64,000 bases of DNA from Hyphomicrobium denitrificans ATCC 51888 (GTDB taxonomy: Bacteria; Pseudomonadota; Alphaproteobacteria; Rhizobiales; Hyphomicrobiaceae). The notes under the pieces are model-generated. The model ran no database searches, was not told the origin of the DNA, and saw nothing but the letters and a program-made list of their open reading frames with translations. Position 1 is the first letter of the stretch; each line of letters starts with the position of its first letter. Shown here piece by piece: positions 9,429 through 17,948 of this stretch. The stretch lies in assembly GCF_000143145.1 (NCBI RefSeq), contig NC_014313.1:2418001-2482000 (forward strand), written 5' to 3'. A program made the translations under genes and the position numbers.

Positions 9429-9467
9429 ATCACGGCGAAGATCGGTTCGCGATGCCTTCCGCTCGCC

Positions 9468-9881
9468 TTACTCGGTGGCGTAGCCGGCCATCGCAAGCTG
9501 ACGGCGGAACGCGGGAGGCAGGTCGGCCGGGATCGCAGCCTGCGCGGGCAACGGTGCGGCTGCCGATTTGTCGACCGGCTTTCTCTCGATCGCCGCCGGG
9601 TTCGGCCCGCCGTAGTTGCGGCTATAGGGCTCGGATGGATCGTCAGGCAACTGACGGATATTGGCCGACGGCGGCGCCTGCGAGGGCAAGCCGTCGTCTT
9701 CCATTTCGGTCGCCGCCGATGCTTGGCGGACGTATGAGACGTTGGCCGGCGCGCCCGAATAGTACGCGTTATTGTCCGTGGCGCATCCGGCCTCGCCTAA
9801 AGCTGCCGCTGCAATAAGCAGCGGCACGATCGCCGCACGAGCGACTCCAGCCGGCGACCGGCCCGCAGCAAACGCATACAT
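9468..9881 (-). CDS. Small putative lipoprotein, unknown function
   Basis: I do not recognise a family. From the ATG at 9881 it has 137 residues. There is a hydrophobic signal segment, IVPLLIAAAALGEAGC, that ends in a lipobox-like AGC although position -3 is Glu rather than Leu or Val, so lipidation is likely but not certain. The rest is Pro/Ala/Asn-rich and apparently disordered, with no catalytic motif. A longer frame starts ten codons upstream but adds no signal-peptide logic. An imperfect CtrA box lies about 70 bases upstream. Confidence 0.65.
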   Translation of the reverse strand: MYAFAAGRSPAGVARAAIVPLLIAAAALGEAGCATDNNAYYSGAPANVSYVRQASAATEMEDDGLPSQAPPSANIRQLPDDPSEPYSRNYGGPNPAAIERKPVDKSAAAPLPAQAAIPADLPPAFRRQLAMAGYATE

Positions 9882-9951
9882 TTTCACGCTTTCAACGCTA
9901 CAAGAACGCAACTAAACCGAATTCATTGTCCCGGATTGAAACATTGATGCG

Positions 9952-9966
9952 TTAAAGAGGCGCTAA
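9952..9966. promoter_or_regulatory. Imperfect CtrA-type box
   Basis: TTAA-N7-CTAA, one mismatch from the CtrA consensus TTAA-N7-TTAA, about 70 bases upstream of the lipoprotein start. A short AT-rich word of this kind can arise by chance. Confidence 0.3.
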
Positions 9967-9975
9967 CGGGCATTC

Positions 9976-10001
9976 AAAAGCCGCCGATCGCAGCGGTTTT
10001 T
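9976..10001 (-). terminator. Intrinsic terminator after marC
   Basis: AGCCGC pairs with GCGGTT across CGATCGCA, flanked by A and T runs on both sides, so it can work on either strand. It lies 12 bases after the MarC stop and separates that gene from the lipoprotein. Confidence 0.6.
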
Positions 10002-10012
10002 CAGGGTGCTGC

Positions 10013-10657
10013 CTACGGAATTCCCTGTCCGGGAATGAGGCCGGAATCCTTGATGCCGTTGAACAGCGCCTGCACGGCGAGGGCGGCAAGCAGAATTCCG
10101 AACACGCGTATGAGAACGCGTTGCGCGGTGATCCCCATCACGCGGTTCAGCTCTTGCGCGAGAAGCAACAGCGCAAGCGTCGCGATCATCACGCACGCGA
10201 GCGATGCAACGACGATCGCCAAGCCGAACGGTTCGTCACTCGCGTTCGCAGTCAGCAGAATTCCGGCGCTCATCGCACCCGGCCCTGCGAGCAACGGCGT
10301 CGCGAGCGGAAACACGGCGACATCCTCGCGCGTCTGCGCTTCGGCGCCTTCGGGCGGTGTCAGTTTGATCGCACCGCCTGGCCGCGCGAAGATCATGTCG
10401 ATGGCGATCATCAGCAGGATGATGCCGCCCGCCGTCTGCAAGGCTGCCACGGAAACGCCGAGCTGCGCGAGGATCGGACCTCCGAGCACGGTGAAGAACG
10501 CGAGGATCGCGGACGCGATCAGTGTCGCGCGAATGGCGATCGCCTGACGTTCCGCACGTGGCATCTTCGGTGTCAGCGTCGCGAACAGGACCGCAGCCTC
10601 GACCGGTCCGATCGTGGCGAAGAACGTCGTCAAACTTTTCAGAGCGGTCTCGAGCAT
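10013..10657 (-). CDS. MarC-family integral membrane protein
   Basis: About 214 residues with six predicted membrane segments. The family blocks are LTTFFATIGPVEAAVLFATLTP at the N-terminus, GGIILLMIAIDMIF in the middle, and FPLATPLLAGPGAMSAGILL with the conserved Pro/Gly. MarC (UPF0056) proteins are inner-membrane proteins of uncertain transport function; the early link to multiple antibiotic resistance was not upheld. I chose the ATG at 10657; a TTG five codons upstream is the other option, and neither has a clear SD. It is divergent from usg. Confidence 0.88.
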   Translation of the reverse strand: MLETALKSLTTFFATIGPVEAAVLFATLTPKMPRAERQAIAIRATLIASAILAFFTVLGGPILAQLGVSVAALQTAGGIILLMIAIDMIFARPGGAIKLTPPEGAEAQTREDVAVFPLATPLLAGPGAMSAGILLTANASDEPFGLAIVVASLACVMIATLALLLLAQELNRVMGITAQRVLIRVFGILLAALAVQALFNGIKDSGLIPGQGIP

Positions 10658-10815
10658 CTTGCAAACATTCAAATCGCGGGCGGATTGAGCACTCGTCTGT
10701 GTGCTTTGCTAATAAGCTTAGCGCTTTGTCATTCGTCTGGACATTGAACGAATCTCAACTGATCATCGTTATTCCGGGGAGGGCGCCAATCACTCTTATC
10801 GAAGGGAGATTGCCA

Positions 10816-11103
10816 GTGACCAACAAGGACGTTTCCAATGTCGGCGGCCTCAAGGCTCAGCTTGCTGGGTTCAGCCTGACGACTGCCGAAATACTCTATC
10901 GTCTTCCGGATCATCCATCGCTCCTACAGAGCTATATCTGGCAAGAATACGATCTTGCCCCGCGCTTCCCGAAGCTCAAATCGTTTCTCGATTTCTGGAC
11001 CGCGACGCTCGATGGTAAACTTTTCAAGGTGACCGTCGCACACTCCGAGCTCATCCGTCCCGCGGAAGTCCGGCTGATCGGCGCCGAATTGCGTGTTCAC
11101 TGA
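10816..11103 (+). CDS. usg: Usg-family protein
   Basis: 95 residues matching the Usg family, which is almost confined to Alphaproteobacteria: the blocks AEILYRLPDHPSLLQSYIWQ and YDLAPRFPKLKSFLDFW are diagnostic. Function is unknown; database labels mentioning aspartate-semialdehyde dehydrogenase derive from gene neighbourhood, not from biochemistry. The start is a GTG at 10816 with GGGAG upstream. The open frame continues far upstream in antisense to marC, but that part is not Usg-like and is rejected. Confidence 0.85.
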   Translation: MTNKDVSNVGGLKAQLAGFSLTTAEILYRLPDHPSLLQSYIWQEYDLAPRFPKLKSFLDFWTATLDGKLFKVTVAHSELIRPAEVRLIGAELRVH

Positions 11104-11227
11104 GATCGCAGATTTCCGGCGCGCAACGCTCACGGCAATCCGTTAAGGATCGGCGTGCGCGCGTCCCAGGAACCTTTTACGGAAGCGCGCATCCAATAGG
11201 CTCGGCGCTTCGGAAAGGAATGCGGGC

Positions 11228-11914
11228 ATGGGTCAGTCGGTGCTGAACAGCACACAGCGATCGGCGGAAGCCGATCTCGTTCGGCGCGCGTCGCAGCGAG
11301 ATGAGGCGGCGATCCGCGCGATTATCCAGGAGCATAACCGACGTCTTTATCGCGTCGCACGCAGCATCGTCCGCGATGACAGCGAAGCCGAAGACGTGCT
11401 GCAGGAGGCCTACTTCCGTGCCTTTTCGGCGATTTCCGATTTTCGCGGAGAATCGAGCCTGACAACGTGGCTGACGCGCATCGTTCTGAACGAAGCCTTG
11501 CAACGTGCGCGACGGCGCGTTGATCAGCCTGCGTCGCACTTCGATCTGCCGCCGGAACGGATCGCTGACATCATTCCCTTTCCTCTCTCTGGACAAACGA
11601 TCGTGGACCCTGAGCGCGCCACTTCGCAGCATGAAATCTGCCGTCTTCTGGAGAGGGCGATCGATGAACTCCCGGAAGAATTCCGAACCGTTCTCATTGC
11701 GCGTGCCATCGAAGGGCTGAGCATCGACGAGACGGCGGAGCTTTACGGCATCAAGCCCGAGACGGTGAAAACGCGCCTGCACAGGGCACGCAATCTTCTC
11801 AAGTCGTCGCTCGAAGAACATATCGGCTCGTTCTTCAGCGATGTCTTTCCGTTCGACGGTAAACGATGCGAGCGTTTGACGAATGCCGTCGTGTCGCGCT
11901 TGAGCCAACGCTGA
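11228..11914 (+). CDS. ECF-type RNA polymerase sigma factor
   Basis: 228 residues. Region 2 spans about 30-95, with DDSEAEDVLQEAYFRAF and the promoter-melting block FRGESSLTTWLTRIVLNEA. A linker of about 50 residues follows, then region 4 (about 145-200) with LPEEFRTVLIARAIEGLSIDETAELYGIKPETVKTRLHRAR, a clear helix-turn-helix. No anti-sigma gene follows, so its control is not visible. The next genes are a secreted DUF4142 protein (84 bases on) and a cupredoxin. This trio recurs in Hyphomicrobiales and suggests an envelope or metal/oxidative-stress regulon (inference). No consensus ECF promoter was found upstream of any of the three. Confidence 0.92.
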   Translation: MGQSVLNSTQRSAEADLVRRASQRDEAAIRAIIQEHNRRLYRVARSIVRDDSEAEDVLQEAYFRAFSAISDFRGESSLTTWLTRIVLNEALQRARRRVDQPASHFDLPPERIADIIPFPLSGQTIVDPERATSQHEICRLLERAIDELPEEFRTVLIARAIEGLSIDETAELYGIKPETVKTRLHRARNLLKSSLEEHIGSFFSDVFPFDGKRCERLTNAVVSRLSQR

Positions 11915-11998
11915 TCATCGGGAACGTTTCGCGCGCACGGCCATCCAATCCTTCGTGAGACAGAGAGCCCCGAGGGCTCGCAACACGGAGGCAATTCA

Positions 11999-12523
11999 AT
12001 GCGTCATTTCCCGACGAGTTTCGCCGTAGCAGTCACGCTCTCGGCGCTGGCGTTACCGGCATTCGCTGCCGATCAGCCGAGTGATCCGCAGATCGCGCAC
12101 ATCGCCTATACGGCGGGCGACATCGATGTGAAGGCCGGTCAGCTCGCGCTTGAAAAATCGCAGAACAAAGCCGTTCGCGCCTTCGCGAGCGACATGGTTC
12201 GCGATCACAAGGCGGTCAATGACAAGGCGCTGGCTTTGGTCAAGAAGCTCAACGTCACGCCGGAAGACAACGGTACGAGCAAAGCTCTTTCCGATCAGGC
12301 CGCGCAAAAGCACGACGAGTTGAGCAAGCTGTCCGGCGCCGCGTTCGACAAAGCCTACGTCGAGAATGAAGTTGCCTTTCACAAGACCGTCGACGGCGCG
12401 CTCGAAACGACGCTGATCCCGTCATCGTCAAACAGCGAGTTGAAGGGACTTCTGCAAACGGGCCTCAAGATTTTCCAGGGCCATCTCGCGCATGCCGAGC
12501 ATCTTGCCAGCACTCTCAAGTAG
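11999..12523 (+). CDS. Secreted DUF4142 protein
   Basis: 174 residues. A signal peptide (about 1-22) ends at ALPAFAAD. The mature part is an all-helical, ferritin-like four-helix arrangement with the DUF4142 pattern: QIAHIAYTAGDIDVKAGQLALEKSQNKAVRAFASDMVRDHKAVND, then KLSGAAFDKAYVENEVAFHKTVD. His residues at the helix ends could bind metal, but no activity is known for the family. It is placed between an ECF sigma factor and a cupredoxin and is probably expressed with both. Confidence 0.88.
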   Translation: MRHFPTSFAVAVTLSALALPAFAADQPSDPQIAHIAYTAGDIDVKAGQLALEKSQNKAVRAFASDMVRDHKAVNDKALALVKKLNVTPEDNGTSKALSDQAAQKHDELSKLSGAAFDKAYVENEVAFHKTVDGALETTLIPSSSNSELKGLLQTGLKIFQGHLAHAEHLASTLK

Positions 12524-12533
12524 GACGTCTCCG

Positions 12534-12863
12534 ATGCGAACCGCATTTCAGTGCGCCGCCCTGCTCCTGGCGCTGCAGATCGTGAGCGCTCGCGTCGGGA
12601 ACGCGGGCGAGGTCGTCCAAGTCAAAATCACCGGCCTCGCCTTCTCGCCTGCCGAGATCACGATCAGGGAGGGCGATACGATCGAGTGGGTGAACGGCGA
12701 CTTCATCGACCACACCGCAACCGCCGACGACGGCTCGTGGGATGTCGTGGTTGGCGAAAGCCGATCGGCGCGGTTGCGCTTCGATCATGCCGGGACAACG
12801 AAATATTTCTGCCGTTTCCATCCGGACATGACAGGGACGGTGCACGTCGTCGCTGGCCGGTAA
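12534..12863 (+). CDS. Type-1 copper protein (cupredoxin, amicyanin/plastocyanin-like)
   Basis: 109 residues with a cleavable signal peptide (about 1-24). The copper ligands are all present: His in FIDHTAT, then Cys, His and Met in YFCRFHPDMTG. It is a small periplasmic electron carrier or copper-binding protein. It starts 10 bases after the DUF4142 stop, so the two are surely one transcript. Electron partners are not encoded nearby. It is convergent with the histidine kinase gene. Confidence 0.92.
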   Translation: MRTAFQCAALLLALQIVSARVGNAGEVVQVKITGLAFSPAEITIREGDTIEWVNGDFIDHTATADDGSWDVVVGESRSARLRFDHAGTTKYFCRFHPDMTGTVHVVAGR

Positions 12864-12885
12864 GGCTGTTCCGGGACCGCGTTTC

Positions 12886-13899
12886 TCATTTGGACGGCTT
12901 AACCGGAATCGTGACGACGACAGCGGTGCCGGGAGAGCGTGGCTCGATCTCAATCTTGCTTCCGAGCTGCGCCGCCAGCATCTGGATCAGCCGGCTCCCT
13001 GTCCCGGCGTGGGCGGCATCGGCCGTGGTTCCGATGCCGTTGTCGGTGATCGTCAACGTGTACGTATCGCCGGCGCGGATAAAGCGCACGGAAATCGCGC
13101 CGGGACGGTCGTCGGGAAAGGCATGCTTGGTCGCGTTCGTCACGCATTCGTTGACGATCAACCCTAAAGGCACCGCCTTCTCGATGCTGATCAAATGGCT
13201 TTCCGCTTCGCTTTGCAGGGCGATGGGGCGCGACGCCAGGCGGGATAGCCGAAGGTCATCACACAGTTCGCCAATATAGGATTTGGTATCGACGACGACG
13301 CGATGATTATGGATCTGAAAACGGCGGTGGACGCGGGCAATCGCCTGGACGCGGTCGGCTGCCGAGATCATCGCATCGCGCGCGACACCGTCCACCGAAC
13401 GCGCTTGCATATTCAGAAGCGTTACGACGTTTGCGAGATCATTACGCGTCCGATGCGAAAGTTCCTCAAGCAACACCTCGCGATCGCGGACTGCCGCCTG
13501 CACGCGCTGATGCTCTATCGCCAGGTCGACCAGGCCGACATGCAGGGCTTCCACGACGAAAGCCATGGCGAACCCGAGAGCGATGAAAAGCGCGAGCGCA
13601 ATCAGATCGTCGCCGTCAGCCACGACCAACGAGCCGATCGGCGGCTGCATAAAATAATCGACGACCGTCGCGCTCAGAATGGTGGCGAGAAAGCCGTTGC
13701 CGCGATCGAAAATCGCGCCGCATGCAAAAATTACCGGGAGGAAGATCAGGTAAGGATAGCGTTGCGTGTCGTGACTGGTGTGCGTCCACGCCCACATCAC
13801 CGCGAGAACGGTGCACACGGTGATTAGGTAGCGAATTGCCACCGGTATTTGTCGGGCTGTGAGGGTGACGGATTGAAGACCGCCGATCCATCCGCGCAT
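12886..13899 (-). CDS. DUF4118 / HisKA_2 sensor histidine kinase
   Basis: 337 residues from the ATG at 13899. The N-terminal half holds about four membrane segments of the DUF4118 (KdpD-like) type: YLITVCTVLAVMWAW, PYLIFLPVIFACGAIF, NGFLATILSATVVDYF, LIALALFIALGFAMAFV. The phospho-acceptor block LLEELSHRTRNDLANVVTLLN is of the HisKA_2/HWE class, followed by an HATPase domain with NECVTNATKHAF and DNGIGT. Kinases of this class often feed the alphaproteobacterial general stress response (PhyR); no response regulator is adjacent. The frame is open 32 codons further upstream and no start has a good SD, so the N-terminus is uncertain. Confidence 0.87.
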   Translation of the reverse strand: MRGWIGGLQSVTLTARQIPVAIRYLITVCTVLAVMWAWTHTSHDTQRYPYLIFLPVIFACGAIFDRGNGFLATILSATVVDYFMQPPIGSLVVADGDDLIALALFIALGFAMAFVVEALHVGLVDLAIEHQRVQAAVRDREVLLEELSHRTRNDLANVVTLLNMQARSVDGVARDAMISAADRVQAIARVHRRFQIHNHRVVVDTKSYIGELCDDLRLSRLASRPIALQSEAESHLISIEKAVPLGLIVNECVTNATKHAFPDDRPGAISVRFIRAGDTYTLTITDNGIGTTADAAHAGTGSRLIQMLAAQLGSKIEIEPRSPGTAVVVTIPVKPSK

Positions 13900-14099
13900 A
13901 TGGCAACAACGCGTATGAAGCCCGCGCGGTTCACGACAGGCATTGCAAAACTTTCCCGAAAATCCGACTGCGTTCGATGCCGTCGATACGCGCACGCGTA
14001 ATCACATTCGCGTTAGATTTCAGCATTTTATCTTGTATCGTCTTGATCATCGCGCGCGGCCAGCCAAACATGGCAGCAACACTGCGATGGAGAAATCAT

Positions 14100-14606
14100 A
14101 TGCGCGTTATTTCGTGGGCGGCACCGATGGTTCTGGCGGCGCTCAGCGTGTCGCCGGCGATGGCAAATCCGCAAGCGTTCGAAGACAACAAGGTCCACCT
14201 CAAGACCTGCGATGGCAATCACGTGACGGTTCGTTGGCTCGGCGACGATTTCAAGGTTGCCCTGTTCGGCAAGGCAACGGGCGCGGCACAAGGTTCGTTC
14301 GAATTCCTCGGCTGGGACGGCAATTGTCAGAAGGCGAAGTGGAATACAGCCGATGCGGCCTTTGCCGTCGGAAATGGCGATTCGGCACGACCATCGCCGT
14401 TTCTGAAATATGTGGCGGAAGACGATGCCAAATGGATTGGGGTGCGCAATGGCGACGGGTTTTTCGTTACGCGCGTTGCCAAAGCCGGCGAAAATGTCTC
14501 GAATACCCGCCTGGCGGAGCTTGCGGACTGGCTGAAGCGCACCAGCCCGGAATTCACGCCGGGAGCGGCGCTCGCGAAACAATTGTCAATCGCTGCCAGC
14601 GATTGA
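14100..14606 (+). CDS. Small secreted protein of unknown function
   Basis: 168 residues. A signal peptide (about 1-22) ends near SPAMANP. I recognise no family. The mature part has two cysteines (about residues 35 and 81) that could form a disulfide and a mixed alpha/beta composition. GGAG 8 bases before the ATG supports the start; the frame upstream of it is unlikely to be coding. It is divergent from the histidine kinase with about 200 bases between starts. Confidence 0.75.
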   Translation: MRVISWAAPMVLAALSVSPAMANPQAFEDNKVHLKTCDGNHVTVRWLGDDFKVALFGKATGAAQGSFEFLGWDGNCQKAKWNTADAAFAVGNGDSARPSPFLKYVAEDDAKWIGVRNGDGFFVTRVAKAGENVSNTRLAELADWLKRTSPEFTPGAALAKQLSIAASD

Positions 14607-14882
14607 GGCACCCGATTTCGGGCGTCGTCTAGGGTGACATGGCGGTTTTTCCGGCAGGCGGGCGTTTCGGCGTGCCGGAATTATGACCGTTTGCGCGGTA
14701 CCCCGTATCTTCGCTTGCAACCGGAGGTGTTTTTTTCCATACTGCGCGCGATCGAGCTTCGCTGGATGACTTGGCCCTCGCTGCGAAGTGCGCGCCTGAA
14801 CTGGACTTCCAAAAAATCTCGACCGTCTTGCCCAGCATCCGCCGGGCCAGAGCGCATGTTTGTTGAACAAGGATTTTTATTT
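14607..14882 (+). other. Long 5' leader of the cold-shock gene
   Basis: 276 bases with no convincing gene. It contains an 8-bp inverted repeat, TTCCGGCA (14649-14656) with TGCCGGAA (14673-14680), and an open frame that simply reads into the Csp frame. Cold-shock mRNAs often have long structured leaders, and this may be one; the transcription start is not identified. Confidence 0.35.
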
Positions 14883-15092
14883 ATGCAGACAGGAACCGTG
14901 AAATGGTTCAACAGCCAAAAGGGCTTCGGCTTCATCCAGCCGGATGGCGGCGGCAATGATGTGTTCGTTCACATCAGCGCAGTCGAACGCGCCGGGCTGA
15001 ACGGTCTCAATGAAGGACAGAAGATCTCCTTCGAAATCGTGGCTGATCGCCGTAGCGGCAAATCATCCGCCGACAATCTTCGTCCCGTCTGA
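14883..15092 (+). CDS. cspA: Cold-shock protein, CspA family
   Basis: 69-residue single cold-shock domain that binds single-stranded nucleic acid and melts RNA structure. [18 protein letters not shown] carries RNP1 (KGFGFI) and DVFVHISAV is RNP2. The ATG at 14883 is chosen because AAGGA precedes it and the protein then has the normal length; the same frame is open for 83 codons upstream, but those codons lack any family match. A terminator follows at 15129-15161. Confidence 0.95.
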   Translation: MQTGTVKWFNSQKGFGFIQPDGGGNDVFVHISAVERAGLNGLNEGQKISFEIVADRRSGKSSADNLRPV

Positions 15093-15128
15093 TCGCTAGA
15101 TCGACGCGAGATTACGAGATTACGAGAT

Positions 15129-15161
15129 CCGCGCCTGCTCCGGCAGTCGCGGGTTTTGTTT
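15129..15161 (+). terminator. Intrinsic terminator after cspA
   Basis: CCGCG and CGCGG arms enclose an inner CTGC/GCAG stem, followed by GTTTTGTTTATTT. Just before it lies a short tandem repeat (ATTACGAG twice). Its 3' end touches the stop of the convergent DUF1285 gene. Confidence 0.75.
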
Positions 15162-15762
15162 ATTTGCGCGTGACGGCGCTTGAGGCTCCGGCGCTGAGCG
15201 GCCACCAGACACCGCCGCTCCATACGCCAACGGCTTCCACGTCCTCATCGTTCGCCTCGGCAAGCGCGACAAGTTCCATGTAGACGGCGCGCGTGCAGAG
15301 CGCTTCGAGCCGGCCGCGCACAAGCACATAAGGTTTCAGTCCGCTATCGGGTTCGCTCTCTTGGAAGCGAAGCGGATGAGCGGCATCGACCGTGACGACA
15401 TCGTCGACATTGGTGCGGAAGGTCAAAGCCTGATCGCGGCCTTCACCTGAAGCCGCCAACTCGACGGCAAGAAACGGCGCGTCCTCGACATCGACATCGA
15501 TTTTCTCGGCCGGCGTTACGAGATAGGTTTTGCCGTCGTCGTCTTTTCTCAGAATACTCGCGAAGAGCTTGACCAGCGCGATGCGGCCGATCGGGCTGCC
15601 TTGGTAAAGCCAAACGCCGTCACGGCGAATGCTCATTCCGATACTGCCGCAGTAGGGCGGGTTCCATTTGTCGACGGGTCGCGCGCCCGCCTCGCCGCTT
15701 TCTTTCGCCGCGCGAAGCAATGCATCCAGTCCTTGAGACGGCGAAGCGAACGTCTCCGTCAT
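15160..15762 (-). CDS. DUF1285 protein
   Basis: 200 residues matching the DUF1285 family of mainly Proteobacteria. PVDKWNPPYCGSIGMSIRRDGVWLYQGSPI is the diagnostic N-terminal block, and VTPAEKIDVDVEDAPFLAVEL is the second. No enzymatic motif is known, and the protein is probably cytoplasmic. In many Hyphomicrobiales it stands divergent from the moxR operon, as here, so a functional link to that operon is possible but unproven. The ATG at 15762 gives the family N-terminus. Confidence 0.88.
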   Translation of the reverse strand: MTETFASPSQGLDALLRAAKESGEAGARPVDKWNPPYCGSIGMSIRRDGVWLYQGSPIGRIALVKLFASILRKDDDGKTYLVTPAEKIDVDVEDAPFLAVELAASGEGRDQALTFRTNVDDVVTVDAAHPLRFQESEPDSGLKPYVLVRGRLEALCTRAVYMELVALAEANDEDVEAVGVWSGGVWWPLSAGASSAVTRK

Positions 15763-15971
15763 GGCGGCAAACTCATGAGTTTCATCCGATATCTGCCGCG
15801 CGGCGCAAGGCTGCCGAATTGCTACCTTATCCTAACGTAACATTCACTTGACCCTAGGAGGACCGGGCGGGATCGTCTAGGCTCAAGATGCTGCCGGGAA
15901 CGCCGAAGCTCGGCCCGTTGTTTCCGTATGCGAAATCCGCACGAGATCTGCCCAGCGAGGCCATTCATTCC

Positions 15972-16970
15972 ATGAGCAATGTCGTCGAGACTCACACCGA
16001 TATCGTGCCACGGCTCGAAGCGGCGGCTGAACGCGTGCAGCGTGCGCACAAGGCCGCAGCGGCGGTGATCTTCGGTCAAGACCAGGTCATCGAACGGACG
16101 CTGATCACGATCTTATCGGGCGGGCATGCACTGCTGATCGGCGTGCCCGGTCTCGCCAAGACGCTGCTCGTCGAAACGCTTGGCAAAGTGCTCGGGCTCG
16201 ACGCGAAGCGCATTCAGTTCACACCCGACTTGATGCCGTCGGATATCATCGGTTCGGAAGTGCTCGAAGACGAAGCGGGACGCGGGCGCTCGTTCCGCTT
16301 CATCAAAGGACCGATCTTCACTCAGCTGCTGATGGCTGACGAAATCAACCGCGCTTCGCCGAAGACGCAGTCGGCGCTGCTGCAGGCGATGCAGGAGCAT
16401 CACGTTACCGTCGCCGGGCAGCGTCACGACACGCCCGCGCCGTTCCATGTTCTCGCGACGCAGAACCCGCTGGAGCAGGAAGGCACGTATCCCCTGCCTG
16501 AAGCGCAGCTCGACCGTTTCCTTCTGCAAATCGACGTCGGCTATCCCGATCTCAATGCCGAGCGGCGGATGCTGTACGCGACCACCGGCACCGACTCTGC
16601 GAAGGTCGAAGCCGTGATCTCGGCGCAGGATCTGATGGCGACGCAGCGGCTGGTCCGCCAGATTCCGGTTCCGGACAAGGTCGTCGAAGCAATCCTGAAG
16701 CTCGTGCGCTCGGCGCGTCCCGGCACCGGCGAGAACGCGGAGACCGATCGTTTCGTCGCCTGGGGTCCTGGCCCGCGCGCCAGCCAGGCTTTGATGCTCG
16801 CGGTTCGCGCGAAGGCTTTGATCGACGGACGCCTCGCGCCGTCCGTGGACGACGTCATCGCGCTCGCGGAACCGATCCTGAAACACCGCATGGCGCTGAC
16901 GTTTGCTGCGCGCGCCGAGGGCGAAGATCTCAACCACATCATCGCGCGCCTCGCAGCGTCGGTGGAGTAA
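15972..16970 (+). CDS. moxR: MoxR-family AAA+ ATPase
   Basis: 332 residues. Walker A is GVPGLAKT (about residue 60), Walker B is LLMADEINRA (about 121), and the sensor region is ATQNPLEQEGTYPLPEAQLDRF. The C-terminal lid domain is typical. MoxR ATPases act as chaperones that remodel or insert cofactors into partner proteins, usually working with a vWA-type protein. I chose the ATG at 15972; an upstream frame extends to 15888 but lacks the family pattern. It heads a run of at least four genes with gaps of 7, -4 and 10 bases. Confidence 0.95.
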   Translation: MSNVVETHTDIVPRLEAAAERVQRAHKAAAAVIFGQDQVIERTLITILSGGHALLIGVPGLAKTLLVETLGKVLGLDAKRIQFTPDLMPSDIIGSEVLEDEAGRGRSFRFIKGPIFTQLLMADEINRASPKTQSALLQAMQEHHVTVAGQRHDTPAPFHVLATQNPLEQEGTYPLPEAQLDRFLLQIDVGYPDLNAERRMLYATTGTDSAKVEAVISAQDLMATQRLVRQIPVPDKVVEAILKLVRSARPGTGENAETDRFVAWGPGPRASQALMLAVRAKALIDGRLAPSVDDVIALAEPILKHRMALTFAARAEGEDLNHIIARLAASVE

Positions 16971-16976
16971 TCACGA

Positions 16977-17948
16977 ATGGCGGACGCCCGCGGGCATGGT
17001 TCCGGCATCAGCAACGGGAGCCGGCAGGTTCTGGCGCTCGAGCGCGAGGCGGTCGATCTCGTCGATCGCATGCCGGAACTGCTGATGGAGGCGGACCGCA
17101 TCGCATCGACCGTCGCGCAGGGCATTCACGGCCGGCGACGCGCGGGGCCCGGTGAGACGTTCTGGCAATTCCGGCAATATCAAGCGGGCGAAAACGCGAC
17201 GCTCGTCGATTGGCGGCGGTCAGCGAGTTCGGATCACTTGTATATCCGCGAGCGCGAGTGGGAGGCGGCGCATACGCTGCATCTCTGGCCGGACATTTCG
17301 GCGTCGACGAATTTCCAGAGCCACATCGCGCCGGTTTCGAAGCGCGACCGCGTGCTGGTGCTGACGCTCGCAGCAGCCGAACTTCTGGTGCGCGGCGGTG
17401 AGCGCGTGGCGCTGCTCGCGCAGATGTCGCCGACCGCAAGCCGCAACGCTGCGACGCGCATCGCCGAGACGATTGCCAGCCACAGCCGCTCCGAAGCGAT
17501 GCAATCGGGTCTACCGCCGAAGGCTTCGCTCAGCCGCTTTTCGGGGTTGATCCTGTTCAGCGATTTCCTATCGCCGCCGGACGTCATCCGCGAACGGCTC
17601 GAAGGTTTCGCGGGCAACGGCGTCGCCGGGCATATGGTGCAGGTGCTCGATCCCGCCGAAGAGACGCTGCCGTATCATGGACGCACCGAATTCCTGAGCC
17701 CATCCGGCGGCGAGCGATGGGTAGCGGATCGCGTCGAAGCGCTGCGTCCGAAATATCGCGCGCGTTTCGAAGCGCATCGCGCCGAGCTTGCCGAGATGGC
17801 GAAGCGGTTCGGCTGGTCGTTCCTCACGCATCACACCGATCGGCCTGCGTCGGAGCCGCTCTTGTCGCTGCTGATGCGGCTTCAGGGTTCGACGAGCGGC
17901 TATAAGTGGATGGCGGGAAGCTCGGATGCGATGGAGCGCGCGCCATGA
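16977..17948 (+). CDS. DUF58 (vWA-like) protein
   Basis: 323 residues. The DUF58 signature is GETFWQFRQYQAGENATLVDWRR, with HLYIREREWE and the MIDAS-like WPDISASTNF following. DUF58 proteins are the usual MoxR partners and have a vWA-like fold, probably bound at the membrane. It begins 7 bases after the moxR stop, and its stop overlaps the next start by 4 bases (ATGA), so translation is likely coupled. Confidence 0.92.
   Translation: MADARGHGSGISNGSRQVLALEREAVDLVDRMPELLMEADRIASTVAQGIHGRRRAGPGETFWQFRQYQAGENATLVDWRRSASSDHLYIREREWEAAHTLHLWPDISASTNFQSHIAPVSKRDRVLVLTLAAAELLVRGGERVALLAQMSPTASRNAATRIAETIASHSRSEAMQSGLPPKASLSRFSGLILFSDFLSPPDVIRERLEGFAGNGVAGHMVQVLDPAEETLPYHGRTEFLSPSGGERWVADRVEALRPKYRARFEAHRAELAEMAKRFGWSFLTHHTDRPASEPLLSLLMRLQGSTSGYKWMAGSSDAMERAP

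Noticed and set aside
10522..10815. Upstream extension of the usg frame
   Set aside because: Overlaps marC in antisense and has no Usg-like residues; the GTG at 10816 has the better SD.
11175..11200. GGAAC before the ECF gene as an EcfG promoter
   Set aside because: No CGTT at 16-17 bases.
14634..14882. N-terminal extension of the cold-shock protein
   Set aside because: Codons are not protein-like and the family N-terminus begins at 14883.
15895..15918. GGAAC/CGTT pair before moxR
   Set aside because: Spacer is 14 bases, too short for an EcfG promoter.
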